From positions 1 to 60,850 of the forward strand of contig CALLLP010000016.1 of assembly GCA_938008165.1 (NCBI GenBank): a stretch of 60,850 nt of DNA. The letters are read 5' to 3'. Made by a program: the position numbers and the translations under genes. This document shows positions 8,303 through 17,896 of this stretch, piece by piece; the first letter of the stretch is position 1, and each line of letters starts with the position of its first letter. The stretch is from an uncultured Neomegalonema sp. (GTDB lineage Bacteria; Pseudomonadota; Alphaproteobacteria; Rhodobacterales; Rhodobacteraceae). The notes beneath the pieces are model-generated. The model searched no databases. It worked only from the letters and a program-made list of their open reading frames with translations, and was not told the DNA's origin.

Positions 8303-11300
8303 ATGGATCAATCGAAGCAAACCGGATGGGCGGCGTTTATCGTCCGGACTCGCTGGCTCTGGCTCGTTCTTGGCCTTGCGGTGACGGTGGCGATGGGCAC
8401 CGGGCTTGGCAAGTTGGGCTTTAACCCCGATGCGCGCGTGTTCTTTGCGGAGGAAAACCCCGACCGCATCGCGCTCGACAGTTTCGAAGCGCAATTCTCC
8501 AAGGACGACAACCTCATCCTCGTGATGAATGCGAAAGAGGGGGGGCTGTTCGAGCCTGACATCTTGGCCGCGATCGGGGAATTGACCGAAAAAGCGTGGC
8601 TGCTGCCCCATGTCCGCCGGGTCGATTCGCTGACGAATTTTCAGCATACCTATGCCATTGGCGACGAGATGATCGTCGAGGATCTGGTCCCCGACCTCCT
8701 TGCCGTGACCCCTGAAGTTGCCGCGAATGCTCGGAAAATTGCGCTGTCGCGGCCTGAGTTGCTTGATGTGATGATCGATCCGACCGGGCGCTATGGCGCG
8801 ATGCAGGTGATGTTCCGCCTGCCGGGTATCAGTCCCGAGACCGAAGTGCCGATGATCGTCGAGGAGACTCAGGCTCTGGCCGCACAGTTTCGCGCCGAAT
8901 ACCCGGAAATCGAGCTGCGCCTGACCGGATCGGTGATGATCAACAATCAGTTCGCCGTGTCTGGTCAGGATGACGGGATGACCCTGACGCCCATGATGTT
9001 CGGGGCGATTTTATTGATCGTGTTGTTCGCTTTCCGCTCGGTTGTCGGGGTGTTGATGACGGTGACGGTGATTGCCATGTCCGCCGTGATCGGGCTGGGG
9101 GCGCTTGGATGGTCCGGTGTGGCGCTTAATTCGGTAACGGTTTTGGCTCCGCTGATCATCATGACGCTGGCGGTGGCGAGTGTGGTGCATGTGCTGGCCA
9201 GTGTGCGCCAGACGATGATGGAGACGCCCGACCGCAAGGAATGGGCGCGCGTCGCCCTTGCCGAGCATGGCGGCGAGATCGCGGTCGCCTGTATCACCAC
9301 CGCCATCGGCTTTCTCGCGCTGAATTTCTCGATTTCGCCCCCGTTTCGCCAATTGGGCAATGTGGTGGCCGTGGGCGTGATGGGCGCGCTGTTTCTGACG
9401 CTCACATTCCTGCCCGCCTTGATTGCGATCATTCCGATGAAGCGGCGCGAGGCATTGGCCACGACCGACCGTTTCATGCGCCCGATCGCCGAATTCGTCA
9501 TCGGATGGCGCAAGCCTCTGCTGGTGGTGATGAGCCTCTTGGTTGTCGCGCTGGCCTCGGGCATTCCGCGTTTGGCGCTGGAGGATGATTTCGTCCGCTA
9601 TTTCGACGATCGCTATGAGTTTCGCCGCGATACCGATTACTTCGAGCAAAATCTCGGCGGTTTGAACATTCTCGAATATGCGCTGCCCGCCGGTCGGTCC
9701 GATGGCATCAACGACCCCCAATACCTCGCCAGCGTGAAGGAGTTTACCGACTGGCTACGCGATCAACCGGAGGTCACGCATGTTCGCTCGATGACCGATG
9801 TGATCCAGCGTCTGAATATGAACATGCATGCCGACGATCCGGCGATGATGAAACTGCCGGAGACCGAACAGGCCGCCGCACAGTTTCTGTTCCTTTACGA
9901 GTTGTCGCTGGGCTATGGGATGGATCTGACCGATCAGATCAATGTGGATCGTTCTGCGATGCGGATTTCCGTCTCCATGGCCGAAGCAACGACAAAACAG
10001 ATGCTGGCGCTGGATGCGAAGGCGCAGGACTGGATGGTCGAGAATGCGCCTCAGATTGCCGTTGCACCGACGGGTATGAGTCAGGTGTTCAACTTGATCG
10101 CCTATCGCGATGTGCGCGCGATGCTGACGGGAACGGTGCTGGCGCTGGTGGCGATTTCGCTGTTGCTGTTGCTGATCCTGCGCGATGTGAAACTGGGGCT
10201 TATCAGCCTGATTCCGAACTTGATCCCCGCTGCGATGGCCTTTGGCATCTGGGGCTATTCGGTCGGAGCCGTAACCCTTGCGATTGCCGTGGTCATCGCG
10301 ATGACCTTGGGGATTGTGGTGGATGACACCGTTCACTTCCTGTCGAAATACAAGGAGGGCAAGCGCAAGGGCATGACCCCCGAAGATGCCATCCGCTATA
10401 CCTTCAGCAAGGTCGGCATGGCGTTGTTCGTGACGACCTTTGCGCTGGTGGCGGGCTTTGCCATCCTTTCGACATCCGGTTTTGCGGTGAATGGCGATAT
10501 GGCCAAGCTGACCGCGCTGACCATCACCCTCGCGCTGGTGGCTGATTTTCTGCTGCTGCCTGCGCTGCTGATTACCATCGACAGGAGAGAGACCATGAAA
10601 GCCTCGACCCCGCCCCGTACCGCGACCACGACCACGACGACCGCCGCTCTTGGGGCCATTCTCGCTCTCGGTATGCTCGCCATGCCCAATCCTGCCAGCG
10701 CCCAGAGCGCCGAGGCAAAGGGCCTTGCCATCGTGCAGGAAGCCGAGCGCCGCGATTTGGGCTGGGGCGATTTCACCAATGACGGTGAGATGATCCTGCG
10801 CGATTCCAGCGGTAACGAAACCCGCCGCGTCTGGCGCGGGATGAACCTTGAACGCCCTGCACAGGCGGGGGAGGGTGACTGGTCCGTGATCGTCTTTTCC
10901 GCACCCCGCGACATTGACGGCACCGCCACGCTCACCCAAGCCAAGATCGAGCCGAGCGACGATGACCAATGGCTCTATCTTCCGGCGGTAAAACGCGTGA
11001 AGCGCATTTCCTCGTCCAACCGCACCGGCAAGTTCGTCGGATCGGAATTTTCCTTCGAGGATCTTGGATCGCAGGAGGTGGAGGACAACACCTATCGCTG
11101 GCTGCGCGACGAAGCCTGCCCCGGCCTGCCCTCGTTGAGCTGTTTTGTGATCGAGGGATACCCCAAGAACGCCAAATCAGGCTATTCAAAGCGGATAAGC
11201 TGGGTCGATGCGCAGGAATATCGCCAGCACAAGACCGAATTCTACAACCGCCGGGGCGATCTGGAAAAAACCCTCTCGGCGACCGGGCATGAGCAATATC

Positions 11301-11449
11301 TGGGCAAGTACTGGCGCCCGGCTCGGCTGGATATGGTCAACCACCAGACCGGCAAGTCGACCACATTGCTGCAAAGCAACTACGCCTTTCGCACCGGCCT
11401 GAGCGACGGCGATTTCAACGCCCAGCGCCTGCCCCGTCTGTCGCGGTGA
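8303..11449 (+). CDS. RND/MMPL exporter fused to a LolA-like outer-membrane lipoprotein-sorting protein
   Basis: 1048 residues from ATG 8303 (AGGGA at 8289-8293; a GTG at 8294 is also in frame). Residues 1-764 are an MMPL-type RND exporter: two halves, each with a large periplasmic loop followed by a block of membrane helices, and motif GIVVDDTVHFL with D674-D675 in the second half. Residue 765 is a methionine (ATG 10595) that begins a complete signal peptide ending near ASAQS, followed by a LolA-like lipoprotein-sorting domain (about 800-1048). A good ribosome site, AGGAGAGA (10583-10590), sits in front of that internal ATG. So the two proteins are fused in frame here, or the second is also translated separately from the internal start. 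The role is probably lipid or lipophilic compound transfer from the inner membrane toward the outer membrane, with the barrel gene that follows. Confidence 0.88.
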   Translation: MDQSKQTGWAAFIVRTRWLWLVLGLAVTVAMGTGLGKLGFNPDARVFFAEENPDRIALDSFEAQFSKDDNLILVMNAKEGGLFEPDILAAIGELTEKAWLLPHVRRVDSLTNFQHTYAIGDEMIVEDLVPDLLAVTPEVAANARKIALSRPELLDVMIDPTGRYGAMQVMFRLPGISPETEVPMIVEETQALAAQFRAEYPEIELRLTGSVMINNQFAVSGQDDGMTLTPMMFGAILLIVLFAFRSVVGVLMTVTVIAMSAVIGLGALGWSGVALNSVTVLAPLIIMTLAVASVVHVLASVRQTMMETPDRKEWARVALAEHGGEIAVACITTAIGFLALNFSISPPFRQLGNVVAVGVMGALFLTLTFLPALIAIIPMKRREALATTDRFMRPIAEFVIGWRKPLLVVMSLLVVALASGIPRLALEDDFVRYFDDRYEFRRDTDYFEQNLGGLNILEYALPAGRSDGINDPQYLASVKEFTDWLRDQPEVTHVRSMTDVIQRLNMNMHADDPAMMKLPETEQAAAQFLFLYELSLGYGMDLTDQINVDRSAMRISVSMAEATTKQMLALDAKAQDWMVENAPQIAVAPTGMSQVFNLIAYRDVRAMLTGTVLALVAISLLLLLILRDVKLGLISLIPNLIPAAMAFGIWGYSVGAVTLAIAVVIAMTLGIVVDDTVHFLSKYKEGKRKGMTPEDAIRYTFSKVGMALFVTTFALVAGFAILSTSGFAVNGDMAKLTALTITLALVADFLLLPALLITIDRRETMKASTPPRTATTTTTTAALGAILALGMLAMPNPASAQSAEAKGLAIVQEAERRDLGWGDFTNDGEMILRDSSGNETRRVWRGMNLERPAQAGEGDWSVIVFSAPRDIDGTATLTQAKIEPSDDDQWLYLPAVKRVKRISSSNRTGKFVGSEFSFEDLGSQEVEDNTYRWLRDEACPGLPSLSCFVIEGYPKNAKSGYSKRISWVDAQEYRQHKTEFYNRRGDLEKTLSATGHEQYLGKYWRPARLDMVNHQTGKSTTLLQSNYAFRTGLSDGDFNAQRLPRLSR

Positions 11450-11453
11450 TGCC

Positions 11454-12743
11454 ATGATGGCCAAGCATGTATTGCGCTCTGGCCAAGGGGCTGGAGCCTG
11501 GGGTCTGGGGGGGCTATGCACCGCCCTTGCCCTGTCGACCGCTCCCGCCATGGCCGATGAGATGCTGGGCGCGGATTTCGCCGAATTGCGCGGCGAGGCA
11601 TCGGTCGAGGCGATCCTGTTCCCTGACGATCCCCTCTTTCCGGGGCAGGAGGATCAAAGCCTCTCTTTCGCGTTCGAGCCGACCGGCATTCTTGAATGGA
11701 ACAGCGTCGAGGGTCTGGGCGGGGCCGATGTCACCGCCACGATCCGCCCGTTTTTCCGGGTTGATACACAGGATGACGCGCGCACCCACGCGGATCTGCG
11801 CGAGGCAAAGGTCGATCTGCGCTTCGGCGATACCGATGTGACCATCGGCAACGATATTGTGTTCTGGGGCAAGACCGAAGTGGACCAGATCGTCGATATC
11901 GTTAATCAGGTCGATGGGGTCGAGGGTACCGATGGCGAGGACAAGCTGGGCCAGCCGATGGTCGCGGTTCGTCGCATCGTGGAGGCTGGCGCGTTCAGCG
12001 GTCAGGCCAGCGCGTTCTACTTCCCTTATTTTCGCGAGCGGACTTTTCTGGGCACCGAATCCCGCCTGCGAAACGGCATCGTGGTCGATGGCAATGATGC
12101 GCGATATGAAACCGGGGCCGAGGAATGGACCCCCAGCTTCGCCGCGCGCCTTGCCGGGTTCTACGGTGATGTGGATGCGGGACTGCATGTGTTTCACGGT
12201 CTCAGCCGCGACCCGGCCTTTGAATTCACCAGCCCGACCAGCCTGCGCCCGGTCTATGGCAGGATCACGCAAATCGGGCTGGATGCCCAATACACGTCCG
12301 GCGCGACTCTGTGGAAGGCCGAGGCAATTGGTCGCTTCGATCAGCGTAACCTCGCCTTCGAGAAAGAGGATTACGCCGCCGCCATCGCCGGGGTCGAGCA
12401 CACCCTCTACGGTATCGGGGACAGCAATGCCGATCTGGGCTTGATTGCCGAATATGCCTATGACAGTCGGGGCAGTAACGCCCTGACCCCATTCGAGAAT
12501 GACGCGGTGATCGGGGCACGGCTTGCGCTGAACGATACACAAGATTCCAGCGCGCTATTCACCGCCGCAATCGATACCGAAACCGCCGAAACCGTGTTGC
12601 GACTGGAGGCGGAGCGGCGGCTGGGTGACAGCTTCAAGCTGGAAATCGTCGGTCAGGCGTTTTTCAACACCGATGAGGCATCGTTGTTCAATTCCCTGCG
12701 GGATGACCATTCCCTTCGCATCACTCTTTCGGCATTCTGGTAA
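11454..12743 (+). CDS. Outer-membrane beta-barrel protein of the RND cluster (DUF1302-like)
   Basis: A 429-residue secreted protein. The start is ATG 11454 (or 11457), 4 bp after the RND stop, so translation is probably coupled. A signal peptide (LGGLCTALALSTAPAMADE) is visible. The mature part shows alternating amphipathic strands rich in aromatic and acidic residues, and the chain ends RITLSAFW, with a terminal aromatic residue as used for BAM-dependent outer-membrane assembly. The segment GNDIVFWGKTEVDQIVDIVNQ resembles DUF1302-type barrels often encoded next to RND/MMPL exporters and LolA-like proteins. A role as the outer-membrane part of the export path is an inference from context. Confidence 0.72.
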   Translation: MMAKHVLRSGQGAGAWGLGGLCTALALSTAPAMADEMLGADFAELRGEASVEAILFPDDPLFPGQEDQSLSFAFEPTGILEWNSVEGLGGADVTATIRPFFRVDTQDDARTHADLREAKVDLRFGDTDVTIGNDIVFWGKTEVDQIVDIVNQVDGVEGTDGEDKLGQPMVAVRRIVEAGAFSGQASAFYFPYFRERTFLGTESRLRNGIVVDGNDARYETGAEEWTPSFAARLAGFYGDVDAGLHVFHGLSRDPAFEFTSPTSLRPVYGRITQIGLDAQYTSGATLWKAEAIGRFDQRNLAFEKEDYAAAIAGVEHTLYGIGDSNADLGLIAEYAYDSRGSNALTPFENDAVIGARLALNDTQDSSALFTAAIDTETAETVLRLEAERRLGDSFKLEIVGQAFFNTDEASLFNSLRDDHSLRITLSAFW

Positions 12744-12745
12744 TT

Positions 12746-13360
12746 ATGGGCGAAAAGGATTCCCCCCTTATCCTGCGCGATGGGTTGAGCGATACCCATG
12801 CACAGATCGTGTGCCATGCGGCGGCGCTGTTCTGTACGATGGGCTATACCAAGACCAATATCGGCGAAATCGCCGCACGGGTTGGCATGTCGCCGGGCAA
12901 TCTCTACCGTTATTACCGCAACAAGCAAGCCATCGGCGAGGAGGTCGTGCGCTGTTATCTCGCCCATGCGGAGCAGGTGATGCAGGGCGCGATAGCCGAT
13001 GCGGAGCAACGGGCAGAGGCGCGGCTCCGGGCCATGATCCATGCCGGGATCGGCAGCCTGCTGGATGCCTTGCGCGAAAATCAGCATCTTGTGGAACTGG
13101 CCGATATGATTTGCGCCAGTGACAGCGGCATCCTGCGCGCGCATCTGGAGTGGAAAACCGGGACCTTTGCCGATCTGCTGCGCGAGGGCGTGGCACGCGG
13201 GGAATGGGCGCTGGCCGATCCGGCGGCGATGGGCGAGACGGTGCTGGACGCGACCCGTGCCTTCTGGATGCCCATGGCATTGGCACAGCTCGACCCCGAA
13301 CGGGTGCCCGATCGTGTCAGCGGCGTTCTCGATGTGCTGGTCGCGGGGTGGCGGAAATAG
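12746..13360 (+). CDS. TetR/AcrR family transcriptional regulator
   Basis: A 204-residue regulator. The N-terminal helix-turn-helix spans about residues 18-62, with the typical signature TKTNIGEIAARVGMSPGNLY followed by RYYRNKQAI. The C-terminal ligand domain is helical and not recognisable in detail. The ATG at 12746 is 2 bp beyond the stop of the outer-membrane protein gene, so it is probably the last gene of the RND operon and may sense the exported compound or a membrane stress. No operator palindrome was identified with confidence upstream of the RND gene. Confidence 0.92.
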   Translation: MGEKDSPLILRDGLSDTHAQIVCHAAALFCTMGYTKTNIGEIAARVGMSPGNLYRYYRNKQAIGEEVVRCYLAHAEQVMQGAIADAEQRAEARLRAMIHAGIGSLLDALRENQHLVELADMICASDSGILRAHLEWKTGTFADLLREGVARGEWALADPAAMGETVLDATRAFWMPMALAQLDPERVPDRVSGVLDVLVAGWRK

Positions 13361-13363
13361 AGC

Positions 13364-13383
13364 CTCCTCAATGATATGAGGAG
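13364..13383. terminator. Hairpin between convergent tetR and hydrolase genes
   Basis: The arms CTCCTCA (13364-13370) and TGAGGAG (13377-13383) form a perfect 7-bp stem around a 6-nt loop. It fills the 24-bp space between the stops of two convergent genes, so it may act in both directions. It has no T tract, so efficiency is uncertain. Confidence 0.4.
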
Positions 13384-13384
13384 C

Positions 13385-14311
13385 CTATGGCATCGCCAGA
13401 AACGCCCGCACCGGCCCGATCGACATCGCCGGTGCTTCCTCCTGCGGTACATGGCCGAGATCGGGCAGGCGCACGAGGGTCGCATCGGGCAAGCTGCGCT
13501 CGTAATCGGCCGCATTGGCGATGGGGATCATCCCGTCTTCCTCGCCCCAGAGCAGCAGCACAGGCACCGTGATCCCCGCCAGACGCGGTTCGGGGTCCAC
13601 CAGAATCGTCTGGCGAAACCGATCCAGCAGCGCCCCCCGGCCCCCCGGTGCGCGCAGCAGGTCGTGGTAGCGGTCCAGCGTAGCGTCATCCAGCCGTGCG
13701 GGGTCCGCATAGGCGATTTCGAGATTCGAGCGCAGGGCAAAGCGCGGCAATACGATTTTCATCACATCGAAGACCGGCGGAATGTCTGCCGCTTTGCCAT
13801 ATTCGAAGGGTGGGCTGGCAAACCCGTCGGGCGATACCAGAACCAGCCGCTCGACCCGACCCGGATGCGCCACCGCAAAGCGCCACGCAATGCGCCCGCC
13901 CAGCGAATTGCCGATGATCGCCGCCCGCTCTACCCCCAGATCGTCCATCAAGCCGCTGAGCAGGTCGATGCTGCGCGCATCGGTATAATCGCCGGTCGGA
14001 TCGGGGGGGGACAGGCCCGATCCGGGCAGGTCGAAGCGGATGACACGAAAATCATCGTCCAGTGCCTGCGCCCATCCCTCCCATGTATGCAGGCTGGACG
14101 CGACGCCGTGGATCATCACCACCGCCCGTGCCTCCCTTGGCCCGGTATCGCGGATATGCAGCCGCGTACCGGCGACCGCGCGCATGTCTTCAGGGGCGTT
14201 CAGATAGCGCGCCTCCAGGGTTTCACGGGATAGATCGGGGGTCAGGGTGCACCCCGCCGCCACGATCATCGCGGCGCAGGCCACAAGCGCGATCAGGCTC
14301 CGCCGTCTCAT
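13385..14311 (-). CDS. Lipoprotein alpha/beta hydrolase
   Basis: 308 residues. The N-terminus is basic, then hydrophobic, then VAAGC with the lipidated cysteine at position 21, so it is probably a lipoprotein anchored in the envelope. The alpha/beta hydrolase fold follows: oxyanion strand MIHGVASS, nucleophile elbow GNSLGG with S136, an acid in LWGEEDGMIP, and a histidine in LGHVPQ near the C-terminus. The substrate cannot be deduced; esterase, lipase or haloalkane-type chemistry are all possible. The start overlaps the stop of the upstream CPBP gene by 4 bp (ATGA), so the two are co-transcribed and translationally coupled. Confidence 0.88.
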   Translation of the reverse strand: MRRRSLIALVACAAMIVAAGCTLTPDLSRETLEARYLNAPEDMRAVAGTRLHIRDTGPREARAVVMIHGVASSLHTWEGWAQALDDDFRVIRFDLPGSGLSPPDPTGDYTDARSIDLLSGLMDDLGVERAAIIGNSLGGRIAWRFAVAHPGRVERLVLVSPDGFASPPFEYGKAADIPPVFDVMKIVLPRFALRSNLEIAYADPARLDDATLDRYHDLLRAPGGRGALLDRFRQTILVDPEPRLAGITVPVLLLWGEEDGMIPIANAADYERSLPDATLVRLPDLGHVPQEEAPAMSIGPVRAFLAMP

Positions 14312-15222
14312 ATCCGGCGCTCCGGCGCGAACAGCACGAAGACTGCCCCCAGCATTAAAAAGCCCATCGCGAGATCAAAGGGAAACATCCGGTCCATCGT
14401 TTCGGGCGGGAACAGCCATAATTCAAATCCCAACGCGCTGCCCTCGATGCCTGCGCCCCCGATGGCCAGAATGTTATTGGCCACATGCAGGCCCATTGCC
14501 GCCCCCAGCCCCCCCGTCCGCCAGACGAGCGCCGCCGTGATCAACCCGATAATCAGGATTTGGATCAGCATCCGTGACCGCATTCCGGCCTCCATCTGTG
14601 GGTCATAATGCAGCGCGGCAAAGATCATGGCCGGAACCACCGCCCAGACCAGCGGATGTCGCGACCATGCCGCGAATTGCTGAAGCAGATACCCCCGGAA
14701 CAACACTTCTTCCGACGTAGCCTGCATCACGATCCCCAACGAGATCGGCACGATCCAGACCGACCATTCCGACATCGGCAATGCGCTGCGCTCCGGCATG
14801 CCGAGAACGGCGAGATAGGCGACGATGCTGATGGCATAGAAAGCCACCGCAAAGACAGCCCCGCGTATCAGGTTTGCGCCATCCGGTCGCCGGGAGGGAT
14901 GAAACACAGTGCCAAAGGGCCGCCAATGCACCCCCCGCACCGCAATCGCGACCCCGATCCATAGCCCAAGAAAGGTCAGCAGAAAGACCATCACTCCCTG
15001 CGGCGTCATGGTCCGGCCCGTATTGGTTACGCCATGGACCGCATCGGGGCCGAGACCCAGCGGGGCAAACACCCCCTGCGAGATCAGCCCGATAAACCAA
15101 AGACCCCCGCCGAACCATACACCGCAAATCACCAGCAAGCCGACCAAGACGCGCCACCATGCGCTGCGCGTCCGGGCCGGATCGATATAGGCGTGGAAGG
15201 CTGTACTTTCAGGCAGCCTCAT
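14308..15222 (-). CDS. CPBP family intramembrane metalloprotease (CAAX/Abi type)
   Basis: A 304-residue membrane protein with about eight hydrophobic segments. It carries the three conserved CPBP motifs: EEVLFRGYLLQ (double glutamate and arginine), FAALHYDP (histidine), and GLGAAMGLHVANN (second histidine). These residues bind a metal and make the intramembrane active site, related to eukaryotic Rce1. Bacterial members process or inactivate small peptides and membrane proteins; the target here is unknown. It forms a two-gene operon with the lipoprotein hydrolase, so an envelope-related job is likely. Confidence 0.9.
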   Translation of the reverse strand: MRLPESTAFHAYIDPARTRSAWWRVLVGLLVICGVWFGGGLWFIGLISQGVFAPLGLGPDAVHGVTNTGRTMTPQGVMVFLLTFLGLWIGVAIAVRGVHWRPFGTVFHPSRRPDGANLIRGAVFAVAFYAISIVAYLAVLGMPERSALPMSEWSVWIVPISLGIVMQATSEEVLFRGYLLQQFAAWSRHPLVWAVVPAMIFAALHYDPQMEAGMRSRMLIQILIIGLITAALVWRTGGLGAAMGLHVANNILAIGGAGIEGSALGFELWLFPPETMDRMFPFDLAMGFLMLGAVFVLFAPERRI

Positions 15223-15454
15223 GCGGGCATCGTCAGGTTGATGCCGGATTTTTTGACCACCCGGCCGGTCGAGCGCATGGCGTCTGACCTGTCATTGATT
15301 GTCATCGCCTTTGCCCTCATCGCACACCAATACTGGACACGCCCGATCCGGGTCGCACCTAACAGAAGCATTGGCAAGAGTAGAACGTTCCGCGCCTGAA
15401 AAGGAAAGCACCTGAGGGCGGGGCAGGCCATTTTCTTCCGGAAAGGATCATGGG

Positions 15455-17896
15455 GTGACGTCTTGCGCCGAAGATATTCTGCCGCCGCCCTTCGACGCGT
15501 GGTTCGAAGCGCGGGGATGGGCGCCCCATCCCTATCAGCGCGCCCTGTTATCCGGGGCCGAGGAGGGCGTAACGCAGCTGTTGATTGCGCCTACGGGGGG
15601 CGGAAAGACGCTAGCGGGGTTTTTGCCATCCCTGATCGATCTTGCGCCGGGCGATCATGATGGCCTGCACACGCTCTATATCAGCCCGTTAAAAGCATTG
15701 GCCGCCGATATTCGCCGCAATTTGGAAGGCCCGGTGGCAGAGATGGCCCTGCCAATCCGGGTCGAGGACCGAACAGGCGATACCAAGCAAAGCGCTCGCC
15801 TGCGCCAGAAAAAGACCCCGCCGCATATCCTCTTGACCACGCCCGAAAGCCTCGCACTCTTGCTGACCGATCCCTATGCGGATCAGATGTTCGAAAAGCT
15901 GCGCGCGGTCATCATCGACGAAGCCCATGCGCTTGCGGGCACCAAACGGGGCGACCAGCTGGCTCTGGGCATGGCACGCCTGCGCCGGATGGCCCCGGAT
16001 CACCGGCGCATCGGCCTGTCGGCGACCGTAAAGGATGCGGATGCACTGGGCGCGTGGCTCGATCCTGAGGGGGCGCGGATCGTCCGTGCGGATCCCGGCC
16101 CGAAGCCCGATATCCGCATTCTCGACGAGGCCGGACCGCCGCCTTGGTCTGGCATGAATGCACGCTATGCCGCCAAGGCCGTGTTGCAGGCGATCCGCAA
16201 GGCGCAGACGGCCATCGTGTTTATCAATACCCGCGCGCAGGCCGAATTGTTCTTTCAGGCGCTTTGGGCCGTCAATGACGATCACTTGCCCATCGGATTG
16301 CATCACGGCTCCTTGGCAAAGGAGACCCGGCAAAAGGTCGAGGCGGCGATGAGCGCGGGAGAATTGCGCGCGGTTGTCTCCACGTCCTCGCTTGATCTGG
16401 GCATTGACTGGGGCGCGGTCGATCTGGTGGTGCAGATCGGTGCGCCAAAGGGCGTTGCCCGGCTGGTTCAGCGGATCGGGCGTGCGAACCATCGCTTCGA
16501 TACCCCCAGCCGCGCGTTGCTGGTGCCAGCGAACCGCTTCGACTTTATCGAGTGTGTGGCGGCGGTCGAGGCGGTGCTGGCTGGCGAGATCGATGGCGCG
16601 CCTCCGGTGCCCGGCTCGCTCGATGTTCTGTGTCAGCATATCCTGCTCGTCGCCTGCGCCGGACCGTTCGAGGCGCAGGCGCTCTATGACGAGGTGCGAT
16701 TGGCGGGGGCGTATCGCGATCTGAGCCGCGCCGAGTTCGATCGCTGTCTCGATTTCTGCGCTACGGGTGGCTATGCCCTGCGCGCTTACGATCGCTGGAA
16801 ACGCCTGCTGGAGCGGGATGATCCCGATGGTCGGCGCCGGTGGCACCTTCGCGATCCCCGTGCCGCCCGCCGTCTGCGCATGAATGTCGGCACCATCGTT
16901 GAGGCGGAGACGCTGGGCGTGCGGCTGAAATCCGGGCGCGGCCCCGGCGGATACAAGCTGGGCGAGGTCGAGGAAGCCTTCGCCGCCACCCTGCGCCCCG
17001 GCGATACTTTTCTGATCGGGGGCGAGACCGTGCGCTATCAATCCATGCGCGAGATGACGGTTCAGGTTACCCGCGACGGCGGTAAGGAGCCAAGCGTGCC
17101 GGTCTTCGCCGGATCGCGAATGCCGATCTCGACCGCCTTGGCGGATCGCGTCATCGCCATCATGGGCGCGCCGGAGCGCTGGGATGCCTTGCCGGACCCG
17201 ATCCGCGAATGGCTGCGCTTGCAAGCGGGTGTCTCGCATTTGCCTGCGCGTCATCGTTTGCTGATCGAGGCGTTCCCTTGCCGCGAGCGCGAACACACTG
17301 TTTTTTGGAGCTTTGCGGGCCGCAATGCGCATCAGACTCTCGGCCTGATCCTCACAAAACGGATGGAGGCGGCGGGTTTGGGGCCGCTGGGATTTGTCGC
17401 CAATGATTACGCCTTGATGATCTGGTCGCTCGACCCCGTGAGAGATCCCGAATCCTTGCTTGATCCCGAAGGGCTGCGCGAGGGGCTGGATCGCTGGATG
17501 GCCGATACAACGATGATGAAGCGCACCTTCCGCACATCCGCCGTGATTGCCGGGTTGATCGAGCGGCGGTTTCCGGGTCTGCAAAAGAGCGGCAAACAGG
17601 CGACGGTCAGCTCGGATGTTCTCTACGATACCCTCATGAAATACGATCCCGGCCATCTGATGATCGACATCACACGGGACGAGGCGATGCGCGGAATGGT
17701 CGATTTCGACCGGATCGACGACCTGACCGACCGCATTCGGGGCCGCATCGATTTTATTCGCCTCAAGCGCGTCTCCCCCCTCGCCGCGCCGCTATTGCTG
17801 GAGGTGGGCCGCGAATGGGTCTCCGGATCGGCAGAGGAGCGTCTGATCGACGAATTCGCCGGAATAGAGGCAATGATCGATCTGGTTGGGCGCTAA
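15455..17896 (+). CDS. Ligase-associated DNA-damage-response DEXH-box helicase (Lhr-like)
   Basis: 813 residues from a GTG start at 15455, with an AAAGGA site upstream; the ATG at 15450 is out of frame and hits a stop at once. Helicase motifs: I APTGGGKT at 45-52, II DEAH at 155-158, III SAT at 189-191, and VI QRIGRANHR in the second RecA domain. A winged-helix and the large Lhr-type C-terminal domain follow. Length and motif order fit the Lhr subgroup that is encoded with an ATP-dependent DNA ligase, an exonuclease and PdeM. These are 3'-to-5' translocating helicases acting on damaged or RNA:DNA substrates. Here the ligase lies 8 kb upstream on the other strand, so the usual operon is broken. 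Confidence 0.93.
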   Translation: MTSCAEDILPPPFDAWFEARGWAPHPYQRALLSGAEEGVTQLLIAPTGGGKTLAGFLPSLIDLAPGDHDGLHTLYISPLKALAADIRRNLEGPVAEMALPIRVEDRTGDTKQSARLRQKKTPPHILLTTPESLALLLTDPYADQMFEKLRAVIIDEAHALAGTKRGDQLALGMARLRRMAPDHRRIGLSATVKDADALGAWLDPEGARIVRADPGPKPDIRILDEAGPPPWSGMNARYAAKAVLQAIRKAQTAIVFINTRAQAELFFQALWAVNDDHLPIGLHHGSLAKETRQKVEAAMSAGELRAVVSTSSLDLGIDWGAVDLVVQIGAPKGVARLVQRIGRANHRFDTPSRALLVPANRFDFIECVAAVEAVLAGEIDGAPPVPGSLDVLCQHILLVACAGPFEAQALYDEVRLAGAYRDLSRAEFDRCLDFCATGGYALRAYDRWKRLLERDDPDGRRRWHLRDPRAARRLRMNVGTIVEAETLGVRLKSGRGPGGYKLGEVEEAFAATLRPGDTFLIGGETVRYQSMREMTVQVTRDGGKEPSVPVFAGSRMPISTALADRVIAIMGAPERWDALPDPIREWLRLQAGVSHLPARHRLLIEAFPCREREHTVFWSFAGRNAHQTLGLILTKRMEAAGLGPLGFVANDYALMIWSLDPVRDPESLLDPEGLREGLDRWMADTTMMKRTFRTSAVIAGLIERRFPGLQKSGKQATVSSDVLYDTLMKYDPGHLMIDITRDEAMRGMVDFDRIDDLTDRIRGRIDFIRLKRVSPLAAPLLLEVGREWVSGSAEERLIDEFAGIEAMIDLVGR

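Noticed and set aside
15219..15431. 70-residue minus-strand frame upstream of the CPBP gene
   Set aside because: No family similarity, no ribosome site, mixed composition; it lies in the promoter gap between divergent genes.
15689..17656. 655-residue open frame on the minus strand
   Set aside because: It is antisense to the DEXH helicase, has no family motif, and is a GC-rich shadow frame.
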